Shown one piece after another: positions 45,020 through 56,178 of a stretch of 64,000 bases of DNA (position 1 is its first letter; the number at the start of each line of letters is the position of its first letter). The DNA lies in contig NC_034014.1 in assembly GCF_000346465.2 (NCBI RefSeq), positions 26,359,600-26,423,599 of the forward strand. Direction: 5' to 3'. Both the position numbers and the translations under genes were made by a program. Source of the DNA: Prunus persica. Lineage: Eukaryota; Streptophyta; Magnoliopsida; Rosales; Rosaceae. The notes under the pieces were generated by a model that saw only the letters and a program-made list of their open reading frames with translations, was not told where the DNA came from and searched no databases.

Positions 45020-47746
45020 ATGCAGAGGTGGAACAGAAAGAAAACCCAGTTTCCTGTATTGGTGTTCCTCTTATTTTTGTTCATAGTGTTCTCAAATCTC
45101 CACAGTGAAAATAGCATTCTGCAAATTCAAGATGGCCATGATCGTGCTCCTCGCCATCAAGATTCAATCACTTATGTAAAGCCAAATCTTTTCAGCCGTC
45201 AAAACCATGGTCCAGGTATGGCAGTGTTTGGTTTAGCTAAATAGGCCCTCTGGGTTCACTTTTCTGCAGTTGCTAAATCTTTATGTTAATTCTTGATCAA
45301 TTTATTTACTGGGTCTGTTAAATTAGTGGTCTTTCTTTGATTTGGTGAAGTGGGTTGAAGTTGGTTTTTTTGTGAATTTCAGAGATTTTGGATAGATTCA
45401 GTACATGCAACTCCACCAAAGAGTACAGTGGTCGGAAAATTGCGTGGACTGACCGTAAGCCGAGGTACGGTCACCGGAGAGAGACTTTGGAGAGCTGTGA
45501 CGTGTTCTCAGGCAAATGGGTGTTTGATAATAATTCCTATCCGCTGTACAAGGAATCGGACTGCCCATACATGTCTGACCAGTTGGCTTGTCACAAGCAT
45601 GGCAGGTCTGATTTGGGCTACCAGTATTGGAGGTGGCAACCTCACAACTGCAACTTGAAGAGGTAAAAGAGGTGCTCCTCTTTCTTTTAATTGTTTTCCA
45701 ATAACCAGTTTAGATTTTCCTTTGTTAATGTGCTTGGTTGGAACAAGAATTTTTCTCATGGGTTCTTGAATCAATAAACTGGAAATCATTTTGATGTGTA
45801 TCAAACTCGTGTCGAATTACTAATTATATTTCACTGAATTGACTAGTATGACTAGAATGGTATATAATTCAGCTGCTGTTGAGTTTTCTTTTGTGCCTGA
45901 TGTGAGGTTTCACTAATAATTTTTTTTTATTCCCCTGTAGATGGAATGCAACTGAAATGTGGGAGAAGTTGAGAGACAAAAGACTAATGTTTGTAGGGGA
46001 TTCATTGAACAGAGGGCAATGGATATCAATGGTGTGTTTGTTACAATCTGTGATTCCCGCAGATAAGAGATCCATGTCGCCGAATGCTGCTCTTACCATT
46101 TTTAAAGCAGAGGTAAACAGAATTTCCGTCTAAGAAGTAAGACTGCAACTGAAACAAACCTCAATCTCAACTAACTGGGGCCTTGGTATCTATTAAGCTG
46201 CTCTTGTCTGACTAAGGCCAAAATGTGTTTAAGTTAGATAATACAATATTCATTAGGAAACAATGAAAGCAATAATAAATGTTTTCGAACAAGGACACAC
46301 ATGAAGTTTTGGGTGTGCTTGCCTGATTTCATTGCATGGCTAGCTGAAAGATATAATCTTGAATATCTCATTGCGCGGTTCTTCATTGCTTTCTTCGTGT
46401 CCTTTGCAGGAATATAATGCCACTGTGGAATTTCTCTGGGCACCGCTTCTTGTAGAATCTAATTCTGATGACCCAGTGAATCACAGATTGGATGATCGGA
46501 TAATCCGTCCAGATTCTGTTCTTAAGCATGCATCAGAATGGGAAAATGCTGATATATTGATTTTCAATACCTACCTGTGGTGGCGACAAGGCCCAGTTAA
46601 GCTGTTGTGAGTATGTTGGCATTACCGTTCAGGTTTCAGTATATATCTTATATAGAAACATAATGAATTGATATCCTAATTGATCAGCTTACAATTCATA
46701 CAGATGGAGCGCTGAAGCAAACGGTGCTTGTGAAGAGTTAGACAGTCTTGGAGCCATGGAGTTGGCCATGGGTGCTTGGGCAGATTGGGCTTCTAAGGTC
46801 AATCCCCTCAAGAAGCGGGTCTTCTTTGTTACAATGTCTCCTACACATCTCTGGTTATCCTACCACCTTTGCTCATATTTCTAGTGAAAGTTTTCAATCT
46901 TGGAAATAAGCTTGTTGAGACTTGAATGAGGTGGTCAACTAGGCATTGTCCTGGCATACACTGGTCAACTTTAGGACTATTTTAACTATACAACTATATT
47001 ATGTCAAAATTGAAGTCCATAAAGATTAGAGAGTCTCCAAGGAGTTAGACATTAGACCTGTCCAAGATACTCAACCAGTATCCTTTTGTTCACTTAGGCT
47101 AGACTTGTGGGGTGACAGCTATCTTGCCATCTGTATTTAGCTGTCGCTTAATCTTGCCATCTGTAATTGCTCATTCATAATTCTAATTCAATCTGTGTAT
47201 GAATAACTCGTAGTTCCCTTAAGTTGAAACTTGAATTAGAATTAAATCCTCCATTTGAAGCAAACATTAGGATTAATACAAAATCCTGATATTAGTCTAG
47301 TTCTAGTTTTAGGGAGGACCTTAAACTGCAATTTCATACATCTTTGGCTCAGCTCTATAAAACTACATTTTCATCTGTTGGAACCTTTATCCTATGTAAT
47401 TTCCTGCATTTTTAGGAGTCGAGAGTGGAAGCCAGAAAGTGAAGGTAATTGTTATAGCGAGACATCCCCCATTGATTTGGAGGGCTACTGGGGAAGTGGT
47501 TCTGACCTGCCTACGATGCACATGGTGGAGAAAGTCCTCAGCAAGTTGAGTTCAAAGGTTTCCGTTCTCAATATTACTCAGTTATCGGAGTACCGGAAAG
47601 ATGGTCACCCTTCCATTTACCGCAAATTCTGGGAGGCGCTGAAGCCTGAACAATTGTCAAATCCTGCGAGTTACTCGGATTGCATACACTGGTGCTTGCC
47701 TGGTCTACCTGATGTATGGAACGAGTTTTTATTCCATTTCTTGTGA
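45020..47746 (+). CDS. TBL35: Trichome birefringence-like O-acetyltransferase (TBL35-like)
   Basis: Second TBL gene in the same direction. Exons: 45020-45215, 45383-45662, 45941-46112, 46410-46606, 46704-46853, 47416-47746; 1326 nt, 441 residues. N-terminal signal anchor [16 protein letters not shown] after a short basic cytosolic end (MQRWNRKKT). TBL domain [21 protein letters not shown] motif in [12 protein letters not shown] (Ser180). DxxH in [16 protein letters not shown] (Asp420, His423). It shares most intron positions with the upstream TBL gene but has an extra intron splitting the N-terminal region. From memory, Arabidopsis TBL35 (At5g01620) sits next to the DUF538 and ferritin genes found in this window. 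Expected role: xylan O-acetylation in the Golgi. Confidence 0.92.
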
Positions 47747-48353
47747 ACAAATGTACAATTCTTTCAAGGCCTTCTTAGTGGTTTCGTACAGCAATTTGCC
47801 TTGTTTTCTCAACTCGTGTGCCATTGTTACATGATTCCATTCTTTGCAAATATAGTGCAAGCATTCGACTTATCCTCTGTTCTAGCAATATTAGATCCAT
47901 GTATGTATGCTGGATTTTCGTCAGTATCATGACTTCATTTATGAATTCCTCCAAATCTAATACATGATACAGGGCTTATGAAGTTATGACCCACAACTGC
48001 AAATAAAATTGCATTTATTTGCTTCCTCAAGCAATGATTATGTACATTAAACCCAATGCACAGTAAAACAAAAAATGGAGCTTCATATTTGATGATGAGC
48101 AGTGAGTCGGAGCAACATGGGAACAGTTTCCAAAGTAAAATAAAATGGGGAGAGAGAGAGAGAGAGAGAGAGAGCGGTACAAGGCGTTTAAAACTTTTGA
48201 ACTCTCATATGCAATATGCCGTAGCTGTAAGGGAGATAGCTACAACGCCTTCAACCCTTCACAATTCACTATTGTACAAACATTTACTCACATAATAGAG
48301 ATATGTGGACGAGACGAGATACGTTATAGTCGTTTACGTGCGCGTATGTAATT
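47747..48353. other. TBL35 3' flank
   Basis: 3' flank with a (GA)n run at about 48150-48173, then the target site of the copia element. No gene. Confidence 0.55.
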
Positions 48354-48358
48354 AATAA

Positions 48359-48550
48359 TGTTAAATCACATGTACTTATCAAGGAAGAAGAATCTGTTTC
48401 AGATTCTTTTTAATCACAATAGTTGACTTGTTCTTCAAATATTTTGTATGTACTGTCATTCAAGACTTTTGCCGTTTATATATTTATTGTGCAATTATAA
48501 ATATTGTAATATTTACACAAAGGAATACAACTTGAATTCAAACTCTTACA
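48359..48550 (+). repeat. Left LTR of the copia element
   Basis: 192 bases, TGTTAAATCA...CTCTTACA. Contains a palindrome with arms AAGAATCTG and CAGATTCTT around TTT (48388-48408). Confidence 0.8.
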
Positions 48551-51165
48551 TGGTATCAGCCTAAACGACCCCTTTCTCTTCCAAGCGATAACTTTTTCCC
48601 CCTCTCTCTCTCTAGCCGAACCCTCATGGCCTCTCCATCTTCCTCCTTCTCTCTTCCTGGTCACCACTCCTCCCATTTCATCAAGCTCACCGACACCAAC
48701 TACCTCTTCTGGCTCCGACAAATAAAACATTTTCTCATTGATCACGGCTTGTGAAAATATGTTGATGGCTCCTCTCCTCAACCTTCTCCCTTTCTGCCCC
48801 TACCCACACCCTCTCCTAACCAAGCACCTGCTCCTCCTCACTCTAATCCTACCTATGAAACATGGTTTCAACAAGACCAACTCATTGTCAGTTACCTTAC
48901 CAGCACTCTATCTGAATAAGTGTTGTCTCTCACCATTGGTTGCGACTCCTCAAAAGCAATTTGGGACTGCTTACAACGCCACTTCTTTCAGACTTCGATG
49001 GCCAGCAAATCAATCCTCCGTTTTCAACTCATAGACCTGTAAAAAGGAACATAAACTGTGGACCAATACCTTCGTCAAGCCAAATCTATTGCAGACTCAC
49101 TTGCTGCCATCAATGACCCCGTATCCAATAAGGATCTCGTCACTGGCGTTCTTCGTGGCTTGGGTCTTGATTACAAAATGTTGGTAACTGCTCTTCTAAA
49201 TTTTCCTTCTTTTCCTGATTTTGCTTACCTGCGTGCTCGATTGTTCTCCTATAAAGCTCAGACTCCTTACACTGATCTTGTTTACACTAGCTAATCCACG
49301 ACTCTCATGGCCACTCAGTCTCAACCATTTTTCTCTCACCGTGGTGGCTCTTCTAGTCGTGGCACTGGACATGGGTGCAACGGTGGTAGTAGTGGTCTCG
49401 GCCAAGGAGGTCGAGGTTGGAACTCGCAGTAGCATCCATTCCAACCATGGTATTCCAATGGCTCTCCTGGCCCATAAAGTGGTTGGCAGCAGCAGTCTAA
49501 TCCCGCCTGGGCTAACAACTGGCAGCAGCAACCCTCAGCCTCCCAATGGCCCAACCATTCTCCATGGCACCCTGGGTCCTAACCCCAGTCATCGTCCTTA
49601 TGGCTCATTATCAACAACAATCGGTCCCAGACTCCTGGCCTCCTGGGCCCCCCATGGTGCCCCATGTACATCACTGCCCAACAAACTCACACATCTGTCC
49701 CTACTTCTTCCGTGGCTTTGAAAATTTTCCTCCATTTGTGAGTGCATAATTTCTCCAATCTCCTAACAATACCTCGAATCTTGACACCAGAGCCACCCAT
49801 CATATGACTAGTACTGCCACCAACCTTTAGAACCCCCAATCCTACATGGGTAATGACTCCATATATTTGGGTAACGGTGATTCTCTAACCATTTCATCCA
49901 CTGGTACTCTTCCTATTTCTTTAGGCTCTTCCATATATTCTCTTCGTAATGTTTATCATGTTCCTTCTCTCCGTACTAATCTTCTTTCCGTAGCTCGCTT
50001 TACTCGTGATAATTCTGTCTCTTTTGTATTTAATCCCATTTCTTTTCAAATTTATGACTTACAAACTAGTACTCTTCTTTTTCAGGTCCCATATTAAGAT
50101 GGTCTCCATCCTCTCTCTTTTCCATCATATTTTCCCGTCAAGCATGCCTTTGCTTCCATTAATTCCACTGATTGGCATCGTCGTCTTAGTCATCCATCTT
50201 CGGCTATTTTGTCTCGTCTTTCTTCTTCATTAAATCTCAAATTAAATAATGAATTTTGTAATACTTGTGCCCTTCGCAAATCTACTCAATTACCATTTCT
50301 ATTAATGAAATTCATGCCCATTCTCCCTTTTTATTATTCACTCTGATGTTTGGACGTCCCGTGTCACTTCTTCAACTGGTTTTCAATATTATGTCTTATT
50401 TACAAATGAATATTCCCGGTATACATGGATTTATCCCATGCGTCGCAAAAGTGAGGACTTTTACCATTTTCAAACTCTTATTTCCATGATACATAACATC
50501 TTCAATTCCTCCATCAAATTTCTTCAAAATGACAATGGCACTGAATATGATGACAACTCTTTCACTTAATACTGTCACAAATTAGGCATTCAACAACGAT
50601 TCTTATGTTCCTACAACAAAATGACCATGCTGAACGTAAACACCGCCACATTGCCACAATAATTTGAACCCTCCTCACTACAGCACATGCCCTTCACATA
50701 CTTTGCGTTGACGCGACACTTACTGTTGTACACCTTATAATCTCTTACCCACCCCAATCCTATCCTGGCAAACCCCATACACCAAACTCTTTAACCAACC
50801 TCTTGTCTATTTGGTTGTTCTTGTTACCCACATCTTGGTGTTTACAGAGAAAACAAACTTGCCAACCGTACCACTGAATATGTGTTTCTTGGCTACAATA
50901 CTCAATATAAAGGCTATCGCTGCCTCGATCCCTCAACTAGTCGTGTATATACCTCTCGACATGTTTTATTTAAAGAAACAAGTTTTCCTTTTCAGCATTT
51001 GCAGGTCTCATCCTTCCCGGAGTATACTGAAATAAATTTCTATCATGTGGTCTCTGCCTTTCATTCTCTAGCACATATGGCCACTCTAGGACCATCTCCA
51101 CATGTGCACATCCCACTGAGGCCCACACAGGACATTTGCCACGTTTGGCAGCTCCATCATTCCAC

Positions 51166-51246
51166 AAGCTTCTAGTACCTCCATTATTCCACAAGCTTCC
51201 GGCACCTCCATCATTCCACAAGCTTCCGGCACCTCCATCCTTCTAC
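51166..51246. repeat. 27-bp minisatellite, ~3 copies, within copia
   Basis: Three consecutive copies of a unit that outlines as ATTCCACAAGCTTCY then GGCACCTCCATC, in frame as a nine-residue repeat in the pol spacer of the element. Confidence 0.85.
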
Positions 51247-52990
51247 AAGCAGTAATCCCCACACCACGACACAGCAGGGGTCTAGGTAGCGCAACACCCT
51301 TTAGTCCACATGGCGCGCCTCTTTTTGAGCCAGTCCAGGCCCTGCTCCATACATATTCCAGAAGATATTGCATACCACCTACGTAACCTGCGCAAGCACC
51401 GCTGGTCCTTGCTCTCATTCCCATTACGGACCCAGCTTCTCCACCACCTATTGAACCAGCATCGCCACCGCGTGCTCATCCCATGTGCACAAGTCTGTGT
51501 GATGGCATCTCTCAGCCTAAAAATCGCACCGAAGGCATAGTTTGATACCCGATCCCTCGTGCTCTTTTAACTGTCATTGACGATATTGAACCCACTTGTT
51601 TTTCTCATGCTTCCAAAAATCCAACATGGCGCGAGGCAATGTCTGAAGAAATCAATGCCTTGCTGCAGAATTAGACTTGGTCTCTTATTCCTCAATCTCA
51701 CATACACACTCTAGTCGGTTATAAATGGGTCTTCCACATCAAGCATCACTCTGATGACATTATTGAACGCTACAAGTCCTGCTTGGCATTGACTACTTTG
51801 AGACCTTTAGCCCTGTTGTCAAAGTAGCCACAATTCGCACTGGTCTCAGTCTTGCTGTTTCCCGCTGATGGTCTTTACTGTAACTCGATGTCAAAAATGC
51901 ATTCCTTCAAGAAGACGTATATATGGTTTAGCCCATGGTTTTGTGAACCCTGCTCATCCCACTCATGTCTGTAAACCTCACAAGTCTCTTTATGGCCTCA
52001 AACAAGCTCCACGTGCATGGTTTAATCGTATCAGCACCTTTCTCTTATCCCTTGGTTTTTCAAGAAGTTTGGCAGACTCTTCACTTTTTATCTTTCAGCA
52101 AGGATCCCACACCATCTTTCTCCTCTTGTATGTTGATGACATTGTGATTACTGGCAGTGATTCTTCTCTTTTACATAATTTTATATATGTTTTAAGCTGC
52201 CAATTTGACATCAAGGACCTTGGTCCTCTTAGTTACTTCTTGGGTTTATAGGTTGTCTCTCATGATGGTGCTCTTCATCTCAATCAACTCAAGTATGTTC
52301 ATGATTTGTTACACAAGAGTAATCTCCTACATGCCAAGCCCGCTTCTACTCCTCTTGCAACCAAGTTTGTTCTAACTACCAGTGATGGTGACTTGCTTGC
52401 TTCTCCCGCAGAATACCATGAACTTGTGGGGCCGTCAACACTATGGCCCAGTTTATGAGCTCTTCTCGCTCTCCTCACATGGTTGCCATCAAAAGGATTC
52501 TCCGTTATGTTAAGGGCGCCATTGACTTTGGCCTCCATTTTACACCCCAAAGTCCTTCCACTCGTCTCATTGTTTACTCAGATGCTGATTGGGTTGGGTG
52601 CGCAGACTCCCGCCGTTCGACAACTGGCTACCTCATCTACTTGGGCTCCAATCTTATTTCCTGGTGCTCTAAAAAGCAGCCATCAGTTTCGAGCTCCAGT
52701 GCGGAATCTGAGTACCGTGCTCTTGCTTATGCATGTGTCGAATCTTCTTGGCTTTGTTCTCTGTTACATGAACTGGGTGTTCGACTGTCTTTTCTAGTTC
52801 TCATGCATTGTACAATCTCAGCACAACTTATATGGCGGCAAACACGGTATTCCATGCTCGCACTCGCCACATTGAACTTGACTATCACTTTGTTCGCGAG
52901 AAGGTGGCCCTTGGGAGTCATTAAGTCTGCTTCATCCCTTTTGTTGATCAACTTACGGATCTTCTCACTATGCCACGACACCATCTCTTA

Positions 52991-53180
52991 TGTTCCAAAC
53001 TTATTCGTCCGAGGAAGAAGAATCTGAAACGGATTCTTCTTAATCACAATAGTTGACTTGCTCTCCAAATATTTTATATTTACTGTCATTCAAGACTTTT
53101 ACCGTTTATATCTTTATTGTGCAATTATAAATATTATAATATTTACACACAAAAATACAACTTGAATTCAAACCCTTACA
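52991..53180 (+). repeat. Right LTR of the copia element
   Basis: 190 bases, TGTTCCAAAC...CCCTTACA. Strong identity with the left LTR from the GGAAGAAGAATCTG segment onward. The first 25 bases match only loosely, so the 5' boundary is less sure. Confidence 0.75.
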
Positions 53181-53185
53181 AATAA

Positions 53186-55918
53186 CTTAAACAAAAATGA
53201 CAAGATAAATGCGAACAAATATTCAGAAACATAACTACTCGTGTACTACACATATCAAGTAGTAAATTCGAAAGCCAAAACTAGTTACTGTGAATTTTGT
53301 ACAGCTCATCTTATGCTCAGTGTCTTTCGTACCGGATCATCTGTGCGCACTGCACACATTCACAACATGATTGCTATGCAATTGTCATGCATGGATGCAT
53401 GGATGCATGGATGCATGCAGAGGCAGGTGTAGAGGAGCCATTAACATCCATATATTCATAGCTTTGACAGGAAGATAGGGCGCCTGATCCGCTTATGGCG
53501 TTGGCTGCATTACTCATGTGAAGACAACCATCACCCTACATTAATATCAATATTAATATTATACACCGCCAAAAGATCCGTCTGCTTCTGCTTGCCAATG
53601 GCCAACAACATAAATCTTGGGGCTTGTTGGGCCCCACCCCCACACGCTATATGCTCACATTTTATATGAAATATAGCTTGATCTCCGCTTTGACTTTTTT
53701 GACTCATTGTTTTTAGGGTCCCTTCGTTTGTCCGTTCCAGCCATGGGAAGAAGATGATCACCTCTTTTACGGGATCAAGCAAAAGATTGTCCTCCTATAT
53801 AATATTACTCTCTACTGTACTTTCAAGCACTACCACTAAATTTACTTTTATTTTTTACAGTGAAATGTTTTATTATCTAACTACCTACATATTTGTCAGA
53901 GAATAGAACGTTACCCCCGTTATTTGTATTAAATTAACTTAGTTACAATGCGAATCTAATTGTAATTTGGTGTTGACCCATTGAAACACTTTGAATTAGC
54001 TGGATCATGAGATAGAGATCTATATGGTCCCAGTTGCCCACATTGATAGCCGATTAATGGTCCAGAAATGGCCACCACCACCACCACCGGATCTCTTCAC
54101 TAAGACTGGCCCCTGCAATCTCTGAGTGATACGGGCTCACCGAGCCACAAACCTAAATTCATCATTTTACTGACAATTTCATGGCCCTACCAGATTTGTT
54201 TAAGCTGCCCTTTTTAACAAGAGAGAATATTTGCAACTTAATTAATAGGAGATTAGAATGATTGGGAGAAAAAATAATAGGAGAATGATGAGATATAATA
54301 AGGATGAGAGCGGGACACCTGGAGGGAGAATTTAGCTCAAATTAGAGGAGATAAACATGTGCTAATCTAACAGTTCTCTTTTGGTCCAATTGAAATCAAA
54401 AGGATAGTTGGTCCAATCCAAAATTAGAAGGTGAAATGTTTCTTTCATTGTATCGTAATGGAAAGGAGGAGGTGAGGAAGGAGTACTTAGAAGAAAATAA
54501 CATAATTAGGATCGTGATTTGTCCTCGCAATCATACATTGTAAATGACAATGTGCGCAAAATCCATCAAAAGAGGATATTTGCAAAAGAGGTTGTCAAAT
54601 CTAATAGATACGTATCTCCTCCAGTCGTCAAGTCCCAACCCCCAAATTCAAGCAACCTAACCTAGGCCTAACATGCATTTCAAATAAGAAGAATGTTAAG
54701 TAACGTAATTCGTGAGTTACTAACTACGAAGAATGTTAAATGACGTGATTTATGATTCGTAAACTATTAATGCATGTGATTCATATAATATATTTCTTTA
54801 GCATTATTTGAATTTGAATTACGTTAAGTAAATTCCGAATACATACAATTATTTTGAGCTTATAGCGGGATTGATTGAGTTAAGAATTGAGAATAACGGT
54901 GATATGATGAAGTATAGTCAAATAATATTTGTTGGGATCTTTGACTTTGTCATGGGTGGCATCATGATTGATGATGAGTGAATTCAGCGATCCAAAAGAC
55001 TAAAAACCAGTGAAGAGTGCGTGGTGCAGCAGAGCATGGCAGGGTCCCGTCATCAATTCGTAGCCCAAGAGCATGATGACAAAAAGTAAGAGTATGACCA
55101 AACTACCCTCTGAGAAGTAAGAGGGAGCGGAGCCCTTGGAGGGCATTTTAGGGAAGAATGTGCATCGGGGAGCGTGAAGGGGAGTCTGGAATTTCTGGCC
55201 CCTTCTCTCTGGGCATGTAGTAAAAGTAGGGTTCAGGGAGGGAGGAAAGGAGGAGGCCCTGCCTGGGACTCCGGGTAGCAGAAAATGAAAGTCAGGACTC
55301 TGCAATTTCCAAGGCACTCACTCACTCTCCCAGGAGTGACCACAACACTTTCATTTTTTTTTTAAATTTGAGATTACCAAAAAACCTTATGTTAATGTTA
55401 ATATGTTATGCATTTCATTTCATGTTCATGCATGCATAATGCATTTCATTGACGCATGCAATGCAATGCAATGCAACACATGTCGTTTGTTGTGACATAA
55501 AGTTTCTCAGACCGACACCAAAACCAAACAATTAGGAAACCGTCCTAAATTGTTGGTGATGAAATTCCTAAATTGTGCCTCTACACGCAGCTCCATTACA
55601 TAAATACCCCAAAATAGAAAGACAAAAGTAAAAATATAATATGTTAATGGACAAATATGTAATTAAAACTAGCTTAGAGTTTGATAATTGATACCAATCA
55701 ATTCATAAGTGTTCAAGTACATGCACAAAACACCGTACGTATTTTAAGAGGAAGAAAAGTAACGTAGTCGGCAGGGGCATAAAATTAAAATTAAAAAGAT
55801 ATTTAGCTACTCACAACACAGACATGAATTTGTCAAGTTTTTTAAATTTTAATGACGTTTTGTAATTTTGCATAATTTTGTATATTTTCCGACGTACCCT
55901 CGTTTTAGCTCCTCAGCT
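53186..55918. other. Intergenic between copia and MIR390
   Basis: AT-rich with an ATGG repeat at about 53396-53420 and a CCA run near 54070. A locally GC-richer patch at 55000-55320 has an open frame of 105 codons on the minus strand but no recognised domain. I call no gene. Confidence 0.5.
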
Positions 55919-55920
55919 GC

Positions 55921-55928
55921 TATAAATA
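55921..55928 (+). promoter_or_regulatory. MIR390 TATA box (candidate)
   Basis: TATAAATA, about 136 bases upstream of the mature miR390 start, a sensible Pol II promoter position for the primary transcript. Confidence 0.6.
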
Positions 55929-56040
55929 TTGGTGCTGCCCTTCTCATAAGTCTCATAATCAGATTTCAGAAGCATTTAAGTTACTCTGCTGCCTCTCTTT
56001 ACCAAAAGGGCTAAAAGGCATCTTCTTGGTTTTTAAACAG

Positions 56041-56135
56041 TATGGAAGAATCTGTTAAGCTCAGGAGGGATAGCGCCATTCTTGGTTTGGTTTTAGACCA
56101 TGTATTGCGCTATCCATCCTGAGTTTCATGGCTTC
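56041..56135 (+). ncRNA. MIR390: MIR390 precursor (miR390/miR390*)
   Basis: Mature miR390 (begins AAGCTCAGGAGGG, ends TAGCGCC) occupies 56057-56077 exactly. The star strand (CGCTATCCATCC then TGAGTTTCA) lies at 56108-56128 and pairs with the two-base 3' overhang expected of a DCL1 product. The loop is about 30 bases. Flanking GAAGAATCTGTT and GGCTTCCTCTT extend the stem below the duplex, as in Arabidopsis MIR390a. Family knowledge: miR390 is loaded in AGO7 and triggers TAS3 trans-acting siRNAs that repress ARF2/3/4. The neighbouring TBL and MATE genes match the Arabidopsis MIR390A locus as I remember it. Confidence 0.97.
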
Positions 56136-56140
56136 CTCTT

Positions 56141-56178
<38 letters not shown>

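Larger units (their letters stand above)
48359..53180 (+). mobile_element. Ty1/copia LTR retrotransposon, degenerate
   Basis: Left LTR 48359-48550 and right LTR 52991-53180 begin TGTT and end TTACA, flanked by the 5-bp duplication AATAA (48354-48358 and 53181-53185). A primer site TGGTATCAG, complementary to initiator Met tRNA, follows the left LTR at 48551. Decayed coding regions in copia order: gag/UBN2 (about 48626-49290, DQYLRQAKSIADSLAAIN), pre-integrase (49846-50097, YHVPSLRTNLLSVAR), integrase remnants (50.2-51.0 kb), reverse transcriptase (about 51590-52250, KSLYGLKQAPRAWF and the YVDD catalytic box) and RNase H (52443-52990, YSDADWVGCADSRRSTTGY). Many stops and frameshifts; not mobile by itself. 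Confidence 0.9.

Noticed and set aside
49196..49721. Independent gene in the 49-kb region
   Set aside because: Frames belong to the degenerate gag and zinc-finger part of the copia element.
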